64,000 nucleotides of DNA from NCBI RefSeq assembly GCF_011516825.1, contig NZ_WOTA01000008.1, positions 62,001 to 126,000 on the forward strand, written 5' to 3'. Source of the DNA: Acetobacter oeni (GTDB taxonomy: Bacteria; Pseudomonadota; Alphaproteobacteria; Acetobacterales; Acetobacteraceae). The translations under genes and the position numbers were made by a program. Positions 45,772 through 55,234 of the stretch are shown here, piece after piece (the stretch's first letter is position 1; every line of letters begins with the position of its first letter). The notes beneath the pieces were generated by a model, which was not told where the DNA came from, did no database searches, and was given only the letters and a program-made list of their open reading frames with translations.

Positions 45772-45937
45772 AATGTGTCTCCTTCAGGGAACAGGGGCTG
45801 ACAAACGGGAATCATACAAGTGTTTCAGACAAGAGTCGCCACTAACCAATTGACAGAACTCAGCGTATAAGGCACCGCACAACAATGCCTTAAAACCTGA
45901 GTAGTCATGCACTCAATAAGGATAGCAGATTAACCCG

Positions 45938-46540
45938 ATGTCGAATTGCGACGCCTCCATCCAGACTTTGCCTGCCACCACTGCGGGAGCTCGCCTTCGC
46001 ACGACAGCACGCTCTTTCGCCTTCGTGGGGGGCGTCATGCTGCTGTCCGCCTGTTCCGTTTTCCAGTCCACGCCAATGCCGCGCGGTTCGCTTATTGAAG
46101 CCGATGACTATAAGCAGCTGAAGCCCGGAAGCAGTAATCGTGCGGATGCACTCGATCTGCTGGGCTCGCCCACAGCAAGAGCCACGTTTGATGATAACAC
46201 GTGGATTTATGTCTCAATGATGACGGTCCCTCAGCCAGCCAACTTCCCAAAGATCACGAAGCAGCAGGTCGTGGTCCTGAATTTCGATCAGGCTGGCACA
46301 TTGCGCGTACTCCGGACGCTTAATCTGAAAGATGCAAAGCACCCGGGCATGATCCAGGAAAAAACACCGACACCGGGAACGAAGATCAACATTCTTCAGG
46401 AAATTCTCGGAAATGTTGGCCGCTACAACCCGATGTCGGGCATGATGGGCGGCAATTCGTTTGGCGGTGGCGGAGCAACAGGACCGATGGGCAGCAACAG
46501 CGGTCCGGGCCATGCCGGCGCAGGCAATTCACTGCCTTGA
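45938..46540 (+). CDS. bamE: Outer membrane protein assembly factor BamE (SmpA/OmlA)
   Basis: The 200-residue lipoprotein has lipobox LLSAC with Cys39. It is followed by the BamE core: DYKQLKPGSSNRADALDLLGSPTARATFDDNTWIYVS, then VVVLNFDQAGTLRVLR. BamE supports the BAM complex that inserts barrels into the outer membrane. A Gly/Met/Ser-rich tail (about residues 165-200) is an extension seen in relatives. The gene is divergent from the DUF177 gene. Confidence 0.88.
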   Translation: MSNCDASIQTLPATTAGARLRTTARSFAFVGGVMLLSACSVFQSTPMPRGSLIEADDYKQLKPGSSNRADALDLLGSPTARATFDDNTWIYVSMMTVPQPANFPKITKQQVVVLNFDQAGTLRVLRTLNLKDAKHPGMIQEKTPTPGTKINILQEILGNVGRYNPMSGMMGGNSFGGGGATGPMGSNSGPGHAGAGNSLP

Positions 46541-46595
46541 TCGGGTAGTTTATTCTGGCCGGTTATAAACGCCGAAACAGCATCTCAGCCCGGTT

Positions 46596-47960
46596 CTATC
46601 TGGGCAGTACGATCCGGACACTTAATCCGTTCATGCGGCTTGTTGCCAGTCTGATATCGCCACCATGTGCCCGAACGATGTCACGGACAATCGTCAGACC
46701 AAGGCCTGTTCCACCCCTGGCACCGCTTGCGAATGCACGAAAAACATCTTCTCGCCTGTCCGGAGCAATACCCGGACCATCGTCGTCGATTTCGATGATA
46801 ACCGTATTCCCTTCATCGTAAGCGGACAGCCAGACACCGGCATTATGCCGACGGGCATTCTCCACCAGATTGGTCAGCATTCGCCGCATTGCATCCGGCC
46901 TTGCCTCTAATACGAGGCCGGGGACACAGCTGACAGAACGGACCATGGTGCCGGCCCGGGCCGCCGATCCCGCTACCTCTTCCAGCAATGATCCGACATC
47001 CAGCCGCTCCGGCAATTCAGCGCCTTCACCACGCGCGAATGAAAGATATCCCTCAATCATGCGCTCCATTTCGGCCACGTCCGCAATCATATCAGTAAAG
47101 TCTTCCCGAAGCAGACCGGCATCAACGACGCCGCTCCGGGGCAACATGGCCAGAGAAAGCCTGAGCCGTGTGAGCGGAGTTCGCAGATCATGCGACACGC
47201 CAGCAAGAACCGCCGTTCGCTGTGATACGAATCTGAAAATACGGTCCTGCATGCGGTTAAAGGCAATCGCGGCCTGCCTTACCTCCCGTGCGCCTTCCGG
47301 TCTGATCGGTCCGATATCACGCCCCAGTCCGAACTGCTCTGCCGCATTGGCCAGACGACGGATTGTCCGGACCTGATTGCGCATGAAGGCAGCCGCGATC
47401 GCGAAAAGAAGCAGAGAACTTCCCAGCGCCCACAAAACGAACAGCCATAACTGCCCGACATCAAGACGTTTGCGGGGCGTATCAACACTCAGAACACCGT
47501 CCGGGAGCTGTATCGAAATAAAAACCGTATGCGGGTCTTTCAGCCAGTCGATAAAAAACGGGTATGCAATGGCGCTCTGTAATTCGTGGACGAGATCTTC
47601 ATCCATTGGCCCGACAACGTGGGTCGAGCCCAGTTTCCCCAGGTGGTCACCCGGATGCCACTCCATCACCAGTTGGGTCCTGGTATGAGCCTGCCTGATC
47701 AGCCACGCCCGATCCCCTCGTCCGTGATACCGTTCCAGCAGATCAAGCGAGAACGAGATCTCCGAGGCGATGCCTTCCGATAATCTGCGCGACATAACAC
47801 GCAGATAATTCCCGTAAAACAGTTCGAGCGCGATCCCCTGCGTCACAAGCATGGGTATCAGAACGATAAGCAGGGAACGAACCAAGAATGAGCGGGGCAG
47901 GACACGGCGCACGGAACGATCCAGTCCCTCACTGCTCCAGAATTGTTGCCACCGTTTCAC
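46596..47960 (-). CDS. Sensor histidine kinase (EnvZ-like)
   Basis: The 454-residue inner-membrane kinase has transmembrane helices near residues 27-48 and 168-190, flanking a periplasmic sensor region. A HAMP-like linker follows (RRLANAAEQFGLGRD). The phosphoacceptor box is GVSHDLRTPLTRLRL. The ATPase part has N box NLVENARRHN and G boxes DDDGPGIAP and GGTGLGLTIV. It lies 36 bases after its response regulator. The signal is unknown. Confidence 0.92.
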   Translation of the reverse strand: MKRWQQFWSSEGLDRSVRRVLPRSFLVRSLLIVLIPMLVTQGIALELFYGNYLRVMSRRLSEGIASEISFSLDLLERYHGRGDRAWLIRQAHTRTQLVMEWHPGDHLGKLGSTHVVGPMDEDLVHELQSAIAYPFFIDWLKDPHTVFISIQLPDGVLSVDTPRKRLDVGQLWLFVLWALGSSLLLFAIAAAFMRNQVRTIRRLANAAEQFGLGRDIGPIRPEGAREVRQAAIAFNRMQDRIFRFVSQRTAVLAGVSHDLRTPLTRLRLSLAMLPRSGVVDAGLLREDFTDMIADVAEMERMIEGYLSFARGEGAELPERLDVGSLLEEVAGSAARAGTMVRSVSCVPGLVLEARPDAMRRMLTNLVENARRHNAGVWLSAYDEGNTVIIEIDDDGPGIAPDRREDVFRAFASGARGGTGLGLTIVRDIVRAHGGDIRLATSRMNGLSVRIVLPR

Positions 47961-47996
47961 AGGCTCTTCGATTCGGAAAACATCCGGATCACCCGC

Positions 47997-48758
47997 TTAT
48001 ACACCCGGCTTCAGTACATACCCTTTCCCGCGAATCGTATGCAGATAGCGCGGCTCACGCGGGTCCGGTTCGATTCTGCGGCGCAGCCGGGTAACCTGCA
48101 CGTCAACGGCACGTTCTCCGATCTCCGCCATATCGAGTTCCTCCGCGATTTCCTCACGTGACAGGACTTCATTCGGGCGTCTGGACAGGGCGGCGAGCAG
48201 CGCTGCTTCTCCGCCGGTCAGATGCACAGTGCCATGTTCTCCCGCAAGCAGACCGCGCGCGGGATCGAACTCCAGCACTCCGAGCCTGACCACCCGCAGG
48301 TTCTCGCTCGGCGCGGGTGGCGTCAGACGACGCAGATGAGCTTTCAGGCGCAGAAGAAGTTCCCGGGGTTCAAAAGGCTTGCCAAGATAATCATCGGCGC
48401 CGGCTTCAAGACCAGTGATCCGGTCTTCGGCTTCCCCTCGCGCGGTTAAAAGCAGAATGGGTATATCAAGCCCGCGCTCCCGCAAGGCACGCGTGAGCTG
48501 AAGCCCGTCTTCACCAGGCATGGTGACGTCAAGCACGAGCGCATCTGGCAACATGAAACCAAGCGCCTGCCGGGCCTCTGCGGCGGAGGAAGCGGCCGTG
48601 ACCCGAAAACCATTTTCCACCAGGTAGCGTCTTAACAGGCGCCGTAATCTGACATCGTCGTCAACCACGAGAATATGGGCCCCGGTGACACCGTCATCAC
48701 GTGCTTCCGGGCGCAAATACCGATCCTGGTCTGAAAAACCCGTATTCTCACTGACCAT
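47997..48758 (-). CDS. OmpR-family response regulator (PetR-like)
   Basis: The 253-residue protein has a receiver domain (ILVVDDDVRLRRLL, phosphorylated Asp in ALVLDVTMPGEDG, LTARGEAEDR, DDYLGKPFEPREL) and a C-terminal winged helix (GEAALLAALSRRPNEVLSREEIAE, VDVQVTRLRRRIEPDP). With the overlapping MarR gene upstream it matches the alphaproteobacterial petP-petR arrangement. Confidence 0.92.
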   Translation of the reverse strand: MVSENTGFSDQDRYLRPEARDDGVTGAHILVVDDDVRLRRLLRRYLVENGFRVTAASSAAEARQALGFMLPDALVLDVTMPGEDGLQLTRALRERGLDIPILLLTARGEAEDRITGLEAGADDYLGKPFEPRELLLRLKAHLRRLTPPAPSENLRVVRLGVLEFDPARGLLAGEHGTVHLTGGEAALLAALSRRPNEVLSREEIAEELDMAEIGERAVDVQVTRLRRRIEPDPREPRYLHTIRGKGYVLKPGV

Positions 48759-49302
48759 CCCGCGTCTTCCCCTTTGACGGATCTTTCAGCTGAGACCCGC
48801 TTGTCAGAAAAATACGGCTTTCGTCCGACAGCATTCCAAGCAAAACCTGCCTGAAGCCCAGCACGGCCGTGCCGCCAGCCTCACGATAAGCTATAACCAG
48901 CTGTTCACGCTGCACCGCAAACAGGCGCGCCTCCGCAGCCTGTCCGCTCTCTGTCAGCGTCAGAAAGCGCTGGCGACGATCCTGGCGACCAGGCTTTGAC
49001 AAGACAAGCCCACGCTCCTGCAGCTCACCAAGTGTGCGCGTCAGGCTTTGCTTCGTTACGCCAAGCACATCCTGAAGTGCTCCCACAGTGAGCGCCGGAT
49101 GTAAGGCCAGAATCTGAAGCACGCGATATTGCGCCGCACCAAGACCGAGTTCGTCAAGAACCGGAGCTATAACCCGCCCAAGTTCGCGCCAGGCGAGAAG
49201 CATAAGCTCCTGCGCAAAACGGATCTGCTGTTCACGCAGAAACAGGAGGCCATTTCCGGGCATATTATCCCCGGCTGATTTCCCTTGCCTGAATTCACTC
49301 AC
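48748..49302 (-). CDS. MarR-family transcriptional regulator (PetP-like)
   Basis: The 184-residue protein has a MarR winged helix (AAQYRVLQILALHPALTVGALQDVLGVTKQSLTRTLGELQERGLV, wing DRRQRFLTLTESG). It overlaps the response-regulator gene by 11 bases and the COQ9 gene by 4. In Rhodobacter the petP and petR genes are needed for cytochrome bc1 synthesis; whether this holds here is not shown. Confidence 0.88.
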   Translation of the reverse strand: MSEFRQGKSAGDNMPGNGLLFLREQQIRFAQELMLLAWRELGRVIAPVLDELGLGAAQYRVLQILALHPALTVGALQDVLGVTKQSLTRTLGELQERGLVLSKPGRQDRRQRFLTLTESGQAAEARLFAVQREQLVIAYREAGGTAVLGFRQVLLGMLSDESRIFLTSGSQLKDPSKGKTRDGQ

Positions 49303-49952
49303 GCAGCGCGTGCGGGCTGATGGGAGGAGAACATTCGTTTTGCATCGCCAATACGACGCACTCCTGCCAGGCCAGCGTCCAGAATCCGCGCCACAGCCTC
49401 TTCGTCAGCGCCGCCGAGCCATGCCATGAACGTCGGCATGTAAACGCCAGCGAGACTTACCCGCTTTGTCGCCCATGTTATTCCCGCGGCATCATCCTCT
49501 GCGGCTGTCCAGATCGCGTTTATTGTACGTGACAGGATTCGCCCGCCATGACCGACACAGGGCAGCGCAACGGTGGCCACAGTTCGTCGCTCCGCTTCCC
49601 GGTAAGGTTCAAGAACAGCAAGCCGTTCCAGCACAGCACTACGGACACGCCAGCTCAGGCGGGGCTCTTTTTCAGCCCTGCTTTCCATCCGCCTTAGCAT
49701 TTCGCGGTCGACGAGGTCAGCCCAAGCTTCAATGAGTTCCGTCTGACCACCGGGAAACAACAGATCCGCATCCGGTCCGGCGCTGTCCCGGAGAGCCGGG
49801 ATCGTCCAGCCTGTTGCGCCCGCCCGACTCGCCAGCGCCCACAACGCCGCGTCCCGCTCCGCGCTGACGTCTGGCCGGCGAGGAAGCAGCACCGGAACCA
49901 GCCGATAGCCCGCATTTGCCATAAGGGCCGCCGCTTTCATCCCGAAGATCAC
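49299..49952 (-). CDS. COQ9-family protein (rpsU-divergent protein)
   Basis: The 217-residue protein has the COQ9 pattern. An N-terminal TetR-like helical part (ERDAALWALASRAGATGWTIPALRDSAG, LLFPGGQTELIEAWADLVDREM) is followed by a C-terminal lipid-binding part (SRTINAIWTAAEDDAAGITWATKRVSLAGVYMPTFMAWL). COQ9 helps ubiquinone biosynthesis. The family is known for lying divergent from rpsU, and rpsU is indeed nearby on the other strand, beyond def. It overlaps def by 4 bases. Confidence 0.8.
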   Translation of the reverse strand: MIFGMKAAALMANAGYRLVPVLLPRRPDVSAERDAALWALASRAGATGWTIPALRDSAGPDADLLFPGGQTELIEAWADLVDREMLRRMESRAEKEPRLSWRVRSAVLERLAVLEPYREAERRTVATVALPCVGHGGRILSRTINAIWTAAEDDAAGITWATKRVSLAGVYMPTFMAWLGGADEEAVARILDAGLAGVRRIGDAKRMFSSHQPARAA

Positions 49953-50500
49953 AGCATCATCTCCGCTGCGGTTTCCGGAGTCAGATACCGGCTGAATTCT
50001 GCCTCAAATCCCATCATACCTAAATTTTTCATCCGCATTGGATAAAGGATACCGTCAAGGTGGTCGGCTTCATGCTGAATAACATTCGCGTGAAAGCCCC
50101 GGGCAATTCCGGAGACCACCCGGCCATCGCGGTCGAAACCTTCATACCTGACCTGTGAATAACGAGGTATCCACCCCCGCAGGCCCGGAATGGACAGACA
50201 TCCCTCAGGGCGCAGCACCTGCTCGTCACCTTCGGGAATGATAACGGGGTTAATCAGAATCCTTACGCCATCTTCCTCATCACCCGTCCCCTGCTGCCGG
50301 GATTTTGGAACATGATAGACAAAAATTCGTTTTGAAACATAAACCTGTGGGGCGGCAAGCCCTACTCCCGCAGCGTCATGCATCGTCTCTATCATGTCAT
50401 CAATGAGCGATTGTATGGCCGGATCGTCGATATTTCCGACAGGCGCGGCTTTTTCAAGCAGAACCGGATGACCCATTTTAGCTATTTTCAACAACGTCAT
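49949..50500 (-). CDS. def: Peptide deformylase
   Basis: The 183-residue metalloenzyme removes the N-terminal formyl group from nascent proteins. The three motifs are present: GVGLAAPQV, EGCLSIPG and the metal-binding QHEADHLDG. Confidence 0.95.
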   Translation of the reverse strand: MTLLKIAKMGHPVLLEKAAPVGNIDDPAIQSLIDDMIETMHDAAGVGLAAPQVYVSKRIFVYHVPKSRQQGTGDEEDGVRILINPVIIPEGDEQVLRPEGCLSIPGLRGWIPRYSQVRYEGFDRDGRVVSGIARGFHANVIQHEADHLDGILYPMRMKNLGMMGFEAEFSRYLTPETAAEMML

Positions 50501-50710
50501 TGACGACCTCGTTCCATCCTGTCCGAAAGAATAGACTGCTTCCTCTAAGACAGAAACGCCTGCAGAATCGAATTGTCTTTTCTGCCCGGTCTGTGTTAAG
50601 CACCCGCCACTTTGATGCGTGGCCCCGATGACGGGGCCCGCCCATCTTCAATAAGACATGAATCCGCTATGACACCGGGTCAGCAGATTTTTTCGGGAGA
50701 AAACTAGCCA

Positions 50711-50914
50711 GTGCAGGTTCTCGTTCGCGACAATAATGTCGATCAGGCTCTCAAAGCACTCAAGAAAAAGATGCAGCGCGAGGGGCTTTTTCGTGAGATG
50801 AAGCTCCGCCGTCACTACGAGAAGCCGTCCGAGCGTCGTGCCCGCGAGGCTGCAGAAGCCGTGCGCCGCGCCCGCAAAATGGAACGCAAGCGTCTTGAGC
50901 GCGAAGGTTTCTGA
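50711..50914 (+). CDS. rpsU: 30S ribosomal protein S21
   Basis: The 67-residue basic protein begins at a GTG (50711) with GGGAG upstream. The sequence [24 protein letters not shown] and the [11 protein letters not shown] segment are typical of S21. A strong terminator follows at 50942-50979. Confidence 0.96.
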   Translation: MQVLVRDNNVDQALKALKKKMQREGLFREMKLRRHYEKPSERRAREAAEAVRRARKMERKRLEREGF

Positions 50915-50941
50915 TCAGAATATCATCAGATTCTGGTCATA

Positions 50942-50979
50942 AAAAACCCGGCTGCGCCAAGCGTAAGCCGGGTTTTTTT
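50942..50979 (+). terminator. Rho-independent terminator after rpsU
   Basis: A perfect 12-bp stem (AAAAACCCGGCT at 50942-50953 with AGCCGGGTTTTT at 50966-50977), a 12-nt loop and a T run. The A run on the left would let it work in both directions. Confidence 0.92.
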
Positions 50980-51272
50980 ATGACTGATACCAAGCAAAAC
51001 ATTTTCAGGAGTCTCACCAGCCTCCGGGACTTGCAAGAAAGGTGCTGTCAAATCGCAGGCAACTCTCTTCACAGTCAGCCAGCGGGATTCATGCATTTTC
51101 CCCCGTCCTGGGAGAAGCAGACAGAGCCTGGAATAACCACGTAAGCGGCAAAGCGCTGCTCATACAAAAATGGATGATATTCTCTGTTCAGAGACAGAAT
51201 ACTCTGAATGTTCAGTCATATTTATGACCAACATTTTGCAAAGAATTTATTTGTCTGATTTTCATCGCAATC

Positions 51273-51317
51273 TGGAGCGGGCGAAGGGATTCGAACCCTC
51301 GACCCCAACCTTGGCAA
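51273..51317 (-). other. Attachment site: 3' part of tRNA-Gly(GCC)
   Basis: The minus strand carries 45 nucleotides identical in layout to the 3' end of a tRNA-Gly gene: anticodon GCC, 3' anticodon stem AAGGTT, variable loop, T arm GAGGG-TTCGAAT-CCCTT and acceptor CGCCCGC-T-CCA. The 5' half of the tRNA is missing, since bases beyond 51317 do not pair. With an integrase 190 bases away this is the copy left at one end of an island integrated in a tRNA-Gly gene. The orientation implies that the intact tRNA lies to the right, beyond the window. Confidence 0.85.
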
Positions 51318-51435
51318 AATTGGCAGAACCATACGCCGGGGTGCGCCTGACTCCCATAATTTACTATAAAACAACATATTACATGAAATCTCCTACTCCG
51401 TAATGCGCTCGGATTTGCTCCGGTTTTCGACCATC

Positions 51436-51483
51436 TGCTTACAAAATGCTTACATTCTGTCGCTACCCCCGATAATGTAAGCA
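51436..51483. promoter_or_regulatory. Three TGCTTACA boxes upstream of the integrase
   Basis: Two direct copies (51436-51443, 51447-51454) and one inverted copy (51476-51483) of TGCTTACA lie 26 to 73 bases before the integrase ATG. The second and third form a perfect 9-bp dyad GCTTACATT/AATGTAAGC. They may be integrase arm-type sites or an operator controlling int. Confidence 0.5.
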
Positions 51484-51508
51484 GGAAGCACGGTGACGGG
51501 GAAGCCCC

Positions 51509-52768
51509 ATGGCGAAATTGACGAAACGGGCTGTCGATGCCCTGAAGGCTCCAAAGCAAGGGCAAGCGTTCCTTTGGGACAGCGAGTTGCGAGGATTCGG
51601 TGCCAGAATCATTCCCTCTGGCTTGAAGACCTTTATCTTGCAATATCGCAATGCCGACGATCGCAGCCGTCGCATTGCGCTTGGTCGATTCGGAGCCATC
51701 ACCGTCGAACAAGCCCGTGATCTTGCGAAGATCAAGCTGGGCCTGCTCGCTCACGGAAAAGACCCGGCAGCAGAGGTCGAGGCGCATAAGGCAATCACGG
51801 TCGCCGCCCTTTGCGACTGGTATCTCCAAGAAGCTGCGGCCGGGCGGATCATCGGACGTCGGAACCGGCCGATCAAAGCCTCGACGCTCGCGATGGATAA
51901 GAGCCGAATCGAGACACACGTCAAACCGCTTCTCGGCAAGAGGCTCGTTCGCTCGCTGAAAGTGGTTGATATAGAGGGAATGCAGGCCGACATTGTGGCC
52001 GGCAAGACGGCCAAGCCCCGCAGCACCAAGCGAGGCGGCGCCACGACGGGCGGCCCAGGTGTTGCCTCGCGAGCGGTTTCGACTCTGCAAAGTATCCTCG
52101 GTCACGCTGCGCGCCTTGATAAGATTGCTACTCATCCCTGCCAAGGCGCGCGACGGCTTGCGGGAAAGAAAAAGCAGCGGAGGCTGAATATCCTCGAAAT
52201 TGGGAAGCTCGGCGACGCCATGCGACATGCTGAGCGTAACGGTGAAAACCCGATCGCACTAGCAATCGTACGCTTCCTGCTACTGACCGGCTTCCGAATT
52301 TCCGAAGCGCAAGGGATGCGGCGCGCATGGGTTCGTCCCGAGGGCGGCTATATCGACTTCGCCGACACCAAGAGCGGCGCCCAGATTCGAGCCATCGGAC
52401 CGGCCGCAATGCAGGTTCTTCAGAACCAGCCGATCCGTAAGGAGTCGCCATATGTCTTCCCGTCCGATATCAGTGAAGGACATTATACAGCGGCGAAAGC
52501 CTGCCTTGAGAGACTCTGCGCTTCGGTCGGCATCGAGGATGTCACGCCACATACTCTGCGGCACACCTTCGGCAGCGTCGCAGGTGATCTCGGCTTCTCC
52601 GAATTAACGATCAGGGCGCTTCTCGGCCACGCCGCGCAAAGCGTGACCCAAGGCTACGTGCATATCGACGAAGCCCTGAAGTTGGCCGTTAGCCGCACCT
52701 GCGACAAGATCGCTTTGCTGTTGGATGGAGAGAAGAAGGCGGGCCGGGCTGAGGGGCTGGCAGCGTGA
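51509..52768 (+). CDS. int: Tyrosine-type site-specific integrase
   Basis: The 419-residue island integrase has an N-terminal DUF4102-type arm-binding domain (KLTKRAVDALKAPKQGQAFLWDSELRGFGARI). A core-binding domain and the catalytic domain follow. The catalytic residues are seen as Arg in TGFRISEAQG, HTLRH, His/Gly in LLGHAAQ and Tyr in GYVHID. It adjoins the tRNA-Gly attachment copy. Confidence 0.93.
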   Translation: MAKLTKRAVDALKAPKQGQAFLWDSELRGFGARIIPSGLKTFILQYRNADDRSRRIALGRFGAITVEQARDLAKIKLGLLAHGKDPAAEVEAHKAITVAALCDWYLQEAAAGRIIGRRNRPIKASTLAMDKSRIETHVKPLLGKRLVRSLKVVDIEGMQADIVAGKTAKPRSTKRGGATTGGPGVASRAVSTLQSILGHAARLDKIATHPCQGARRLAGKKKQRRLNILEIGKLGDAMRHAERNGENPIALAIVRFLLLTGFRISEAQGMRRAWVRPEGGYIDFADTKSGAQIRAIGPAAMQVLQNQPIRKESPYVFPSDISEGHYTAAKACLERLCASVGIEDVTPHTLRHTFGSVAGDLGFSELTIRALLGHAAQSVTQGYVHIDEALKLAVSRTCDKIALLLDGEKKAGRAEGLAA

Positions 52769-52874
52769 CGGCATCGGGGGGACCAAAGACCACTTGCGGC
52801 CGGAATACCTCGCCGACCGGTTTCAGTTATTGCAGTTAAGGGCGCACGCGACTGGATGCGTAGGAGAACCCGTC

Positions 52875-53321
52875 GTGGCAAGCCACGTCGTCACGTTCGC
52901 CGGTCTGTCCGACCAGGACCGCAAGAAGGTCGCCCCTCTGCCGAAGCTGGTAGAAGGCGATCGTTTCGAGTTGCATGTCCGGCGCCGGAACGGGCAGGAT
53001 CAGACCATGTCCTTGCCGCCGGCGGCAGCCAGTGCCGTCGAGGCATTGATCGACCACCTGCTCAACGGCGAGCGGGTGGCGGTCCTTTCGGAAGATCAGG
53101 AATTAAGCCCCACCGAGGCGTCCACCATCCTCGGTATCTCCCGACCGCTCGTCGTACTGCGGATGGATCGCGGCGACCTTCCGTTCCGCTATATCGGCAA
53201 GCACCGCCGCGCGTCGCTCAAGGACGTGCTGGCGTTGAATACGGAACTCGATGTTCGGCAGAAGGCCATCGAGGATTTGGCCGCCGACTCCGAGAATCTC
53301 CATCTCCATTATGGCATTTAG
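52875..53321 (+). CDS. Antitoxin with excisionase-type helix-turn-helix
   Basis: I take the GTG at 52875 with AGGAG 8 bases upstream (148 residues); the frame is open further up into the integrase. The middle carries a helix-turn-helix of the excisionase/MerR type (ELSPTEASTILGISRPLVVLRMDRGDLPFRYIGKHRRASLKDVL). Proteins of this build pair with PIN-domain toxins, and here the toxin start overlaps the antitoxin end by 11 bases. The gene seems intact although its toxin is destroyed. Confidence 0.75.
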   Translation: MASHVVTFAGLSDQDRKKVAPLPKLVEGDRFELHVRRRNGQDQTMSLPPAAASAVEALIDHLLNGERVAVLSEDQELSPTEASTILGISRPLVVLRMDRGDLPFRYIGKHRRASLKDVLALNTELDVRQKAIEDLAADSENLHLHYGI

Positions 53322-53549
53322 TCCCGTTGTCGCAATCTACGACGCCTGTATCCTCTACCCGTTTCACCTTAGGAACATCGTCGTCCAGGCGGCGGCGGAC
53401 GGTCGATGCGCGGTGGACCGACGCGATTCATGACGAGTGGATACGAAACCTTCTGGCCAACACGCCGGACCTTTCGGCCGAACGCTTGGCGACTACGAAG
53501 CAACTCATGAACGCCGCGCTGCCGAAGGCGACAGTAACCGGTTACGAAC
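53311..53549 (+). pseudogene. PIN-domain toxin, 5' part, frameshifted and interrupted by IS66
   Basis: Starts at ATG 53311 (MAFSPVVAIYDACILYPFHLRNIVVQAA, with the first catalytic Asp in YDA). At a GCGGCGGCGG run near 53391-53400 the frame shifts. The continuation in another frame (RTVDARWTDAIHDEWIRNLLANTPDL...ATVTGYE) carries the conserved acidic HDEW. The gene is cut at 53549 by the IS66 element. The remainder lies at 56086 onward. Confidence 0.8.
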
Positions 53550-53690
53550 GTAAGCATCCGGAGAGAGCCGCGGGCGTAATCAGGCTTTGATGGTATTATT
53601 GCTGTGGTGAAGGGTTTTCCAGTGCCATGGCAGGAGTTCATGGAGGCGTGGATTTGGCATATCGTTGATACGGGCGAGGACATCTGCGAG

Positions 53691-55169
53691 TCATGCTTTG
53701 GGATCGACAAGGTTCAGACGGGCGGTGACGATCAGGGAATACATGGCGGCAGCGCGTTCTCCGCCCCGGTCTGACCCGGCGAATAACCAGGCTTTTCTGC
53801 CGAGGGCTATCCCACGGAGCGCACGCTCTGCGGCGTTATTTGTGAGACAGATGCGCCCATCATGTAGAAACCGTGTGAACATATCAGGTCGTCTGAGAAA
53901 ATAGCTCATGGCCTGTGCAATGGGATTTTTTGATGACATGCGTTGGCACGTGTCACGCATCCACATGAACAGGTCCTCTACCATGGGAGCACTGCTTTCC
54001 TGACGGACCGCGAGCCGATGCTGGTCTGGGGTGCCGTTTATCACACGTTCAGCCTCGAAGATGGCGTCGATGCGGCGCACTGCCTCTATCGCCAGCGGGG
54101 CCTTGTCCTTCTCCGCGATTTTGAACAGCCCCCTTCGTCCGTGCGCCCAGCATCCTGCAGACACGACAGGTGCAGGCTGACGGCCCGGTTTTGTCAGAGC
54201 GTTATATCCGGCATAGGCATCGGATTGCACGATCCCCGTCCAGCCCGAAAGATGATCGACAGGATGTTCGCCCTTGCGGTCCCGTGAATAACGGAACCAC
54301 ACGGCTGGCGGTGCTGTGCCTCCAAAGGGGTGATCGTCGCGCACATAATTCCACAATCGACCGGTGCGTGTTCGGCCCTTCGCCAGCACGGGCACGGTGG
54401 TGTCATCCGCATGCAGACGACCAGCTGCCAGCACATGGACCCGGATCAGCGCGTTCAGAGGGGCCAGGGTCGCTGTGCAGGCTCCCACCCAGTCGGCTAA
54501 CGTTGACGTGTCGAGATCAATCCCTTCGCGTGCAAAGGCATCACTCTGCCTGTTCAGCGGCAGATGCTGGAGATACTTGTCGCACAGAATGCCCGCCAGC
54601 AGTTCTGGCCCTGCACGCCCCCGTGAGATCGGGTAGAAAGGCGCTGGTGGCTGGGTAATGCTCTCGCAATCCCGACAGGTGAACTTCTCCCGCACCGTCT
54701 GGATGACTTTGAACTGGCGTGGGATCACTTCCAGCGTCTCAGTGATACTTTCGCCCAGTTTGCTCAGGCGCATCCCGCCACAGCACGGACACTGTGTTGG
54801 CGCAGGAAGAACCATCCGTTCGCGTGGCAGGTCGGCGGGTAAGGGCTGCCGCCCCCGGTTATTCCGCGGTGCTGTTGCACGGACAGCGAGGTCCGCCGCA
54901 TTTTCGAACGTGTCTTCGGCTTGCGTTGTTTCCAGCTCCTCCAGCTCAAGTTCCAGCTGGTCCAGCAGGCGCCGTCCCCGTTCCGATGACGTCCCGAAGC
55001 GGTCCTGACGCATCCGTGCAATAAGATGTTTAAGATGGGTAATCTGCGCTTCAGCGCTGACTGCTCGGGCTTCAGCGTCTGTGGCCCGGGTTTCGGCAGC
55101 ACGGGCACGCGTCTCGGCGGCGGCAAGTGCCGCACGTAAGGCCGTTATGTCATCCATGCTTCCCGTCAT
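53691..55169 (-). CDS. tnpC: IS66-family transposase
   Basis: The 492-residue protein has an N-terminal leucine-zipper-like coiled coil (about residues 5-50), then LKHLIARMRQDRFGTSSER. A zinc-finger region (APTQCPCCGGMRL, KFTCRDCE) and the DDE core follow (LHADDTTVPVLAKGRTRTGRLWNYVRDD, IVQSDAYAGYNAL). The C-terminal motif is LTNNAAERALRGIALGRKAWLFAGSDRGGERAA. It looks full length. Confidence 0.95.
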   Translation of the reverse strand: MTGSMDDITALRAALAAAETRARAAETRATDAEARAVSAEAQITHLKHLIARMRQDRFGTSSERGRRLLDQLELELEELETTQAEDTFENAADLAVRATAPRNNRGRQPLPADLPRERMVLPAPTQCPCCGGMRLSKLGESITETLEVIPRQFKVIQTVREKFTCRDCESITQPPAPFYPISRGRAGPELLAGILCDKYLQHLPLNRQSDAFAREGIDLDTSTLADWVGACTATLAPLNALIRVHVLAAGRLHADDTTVPVLAKGRTRTGRLWNYVRDDHPFGGTAPPAVWFRYSRDRKGEHPVDHLSGWTGIVQSDAYAGYNALTKPGRQPAPVVSAGCWAHGRRGLFKIAEKDKAPLAIEAVRRIDAIFEAERVINGTPDQHRLAVRQESSAPMVEDLFMWMRDTCQRMSSKNPIAQAMSYFLRRPDMFTRFLHDGRICLTNNAAERALRGIALGRKAWLFAGSDRGGERAAAMYSLIVTARLNLVDPKA

Positions 55170-55234
55170 GAAAAACAGTTCAGCACAAAACCGTTCAAAA
55201 GGGTACAGGACTATGGATCACGATCCCCTTTTTG

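Noticed and set aside
51273..51317. A functional tRNA-Gly gene
   Set aside because: Only the 3' part is present: the D arm and 5' acceptor strand are missing, so it is an attachment copy.
51212..52228. A 338-codon frame on the minus strand across the attachment site and integrase
   Set aside because: It runs through the tRNA-Gly fragment and is antisense to the conserved integrase.
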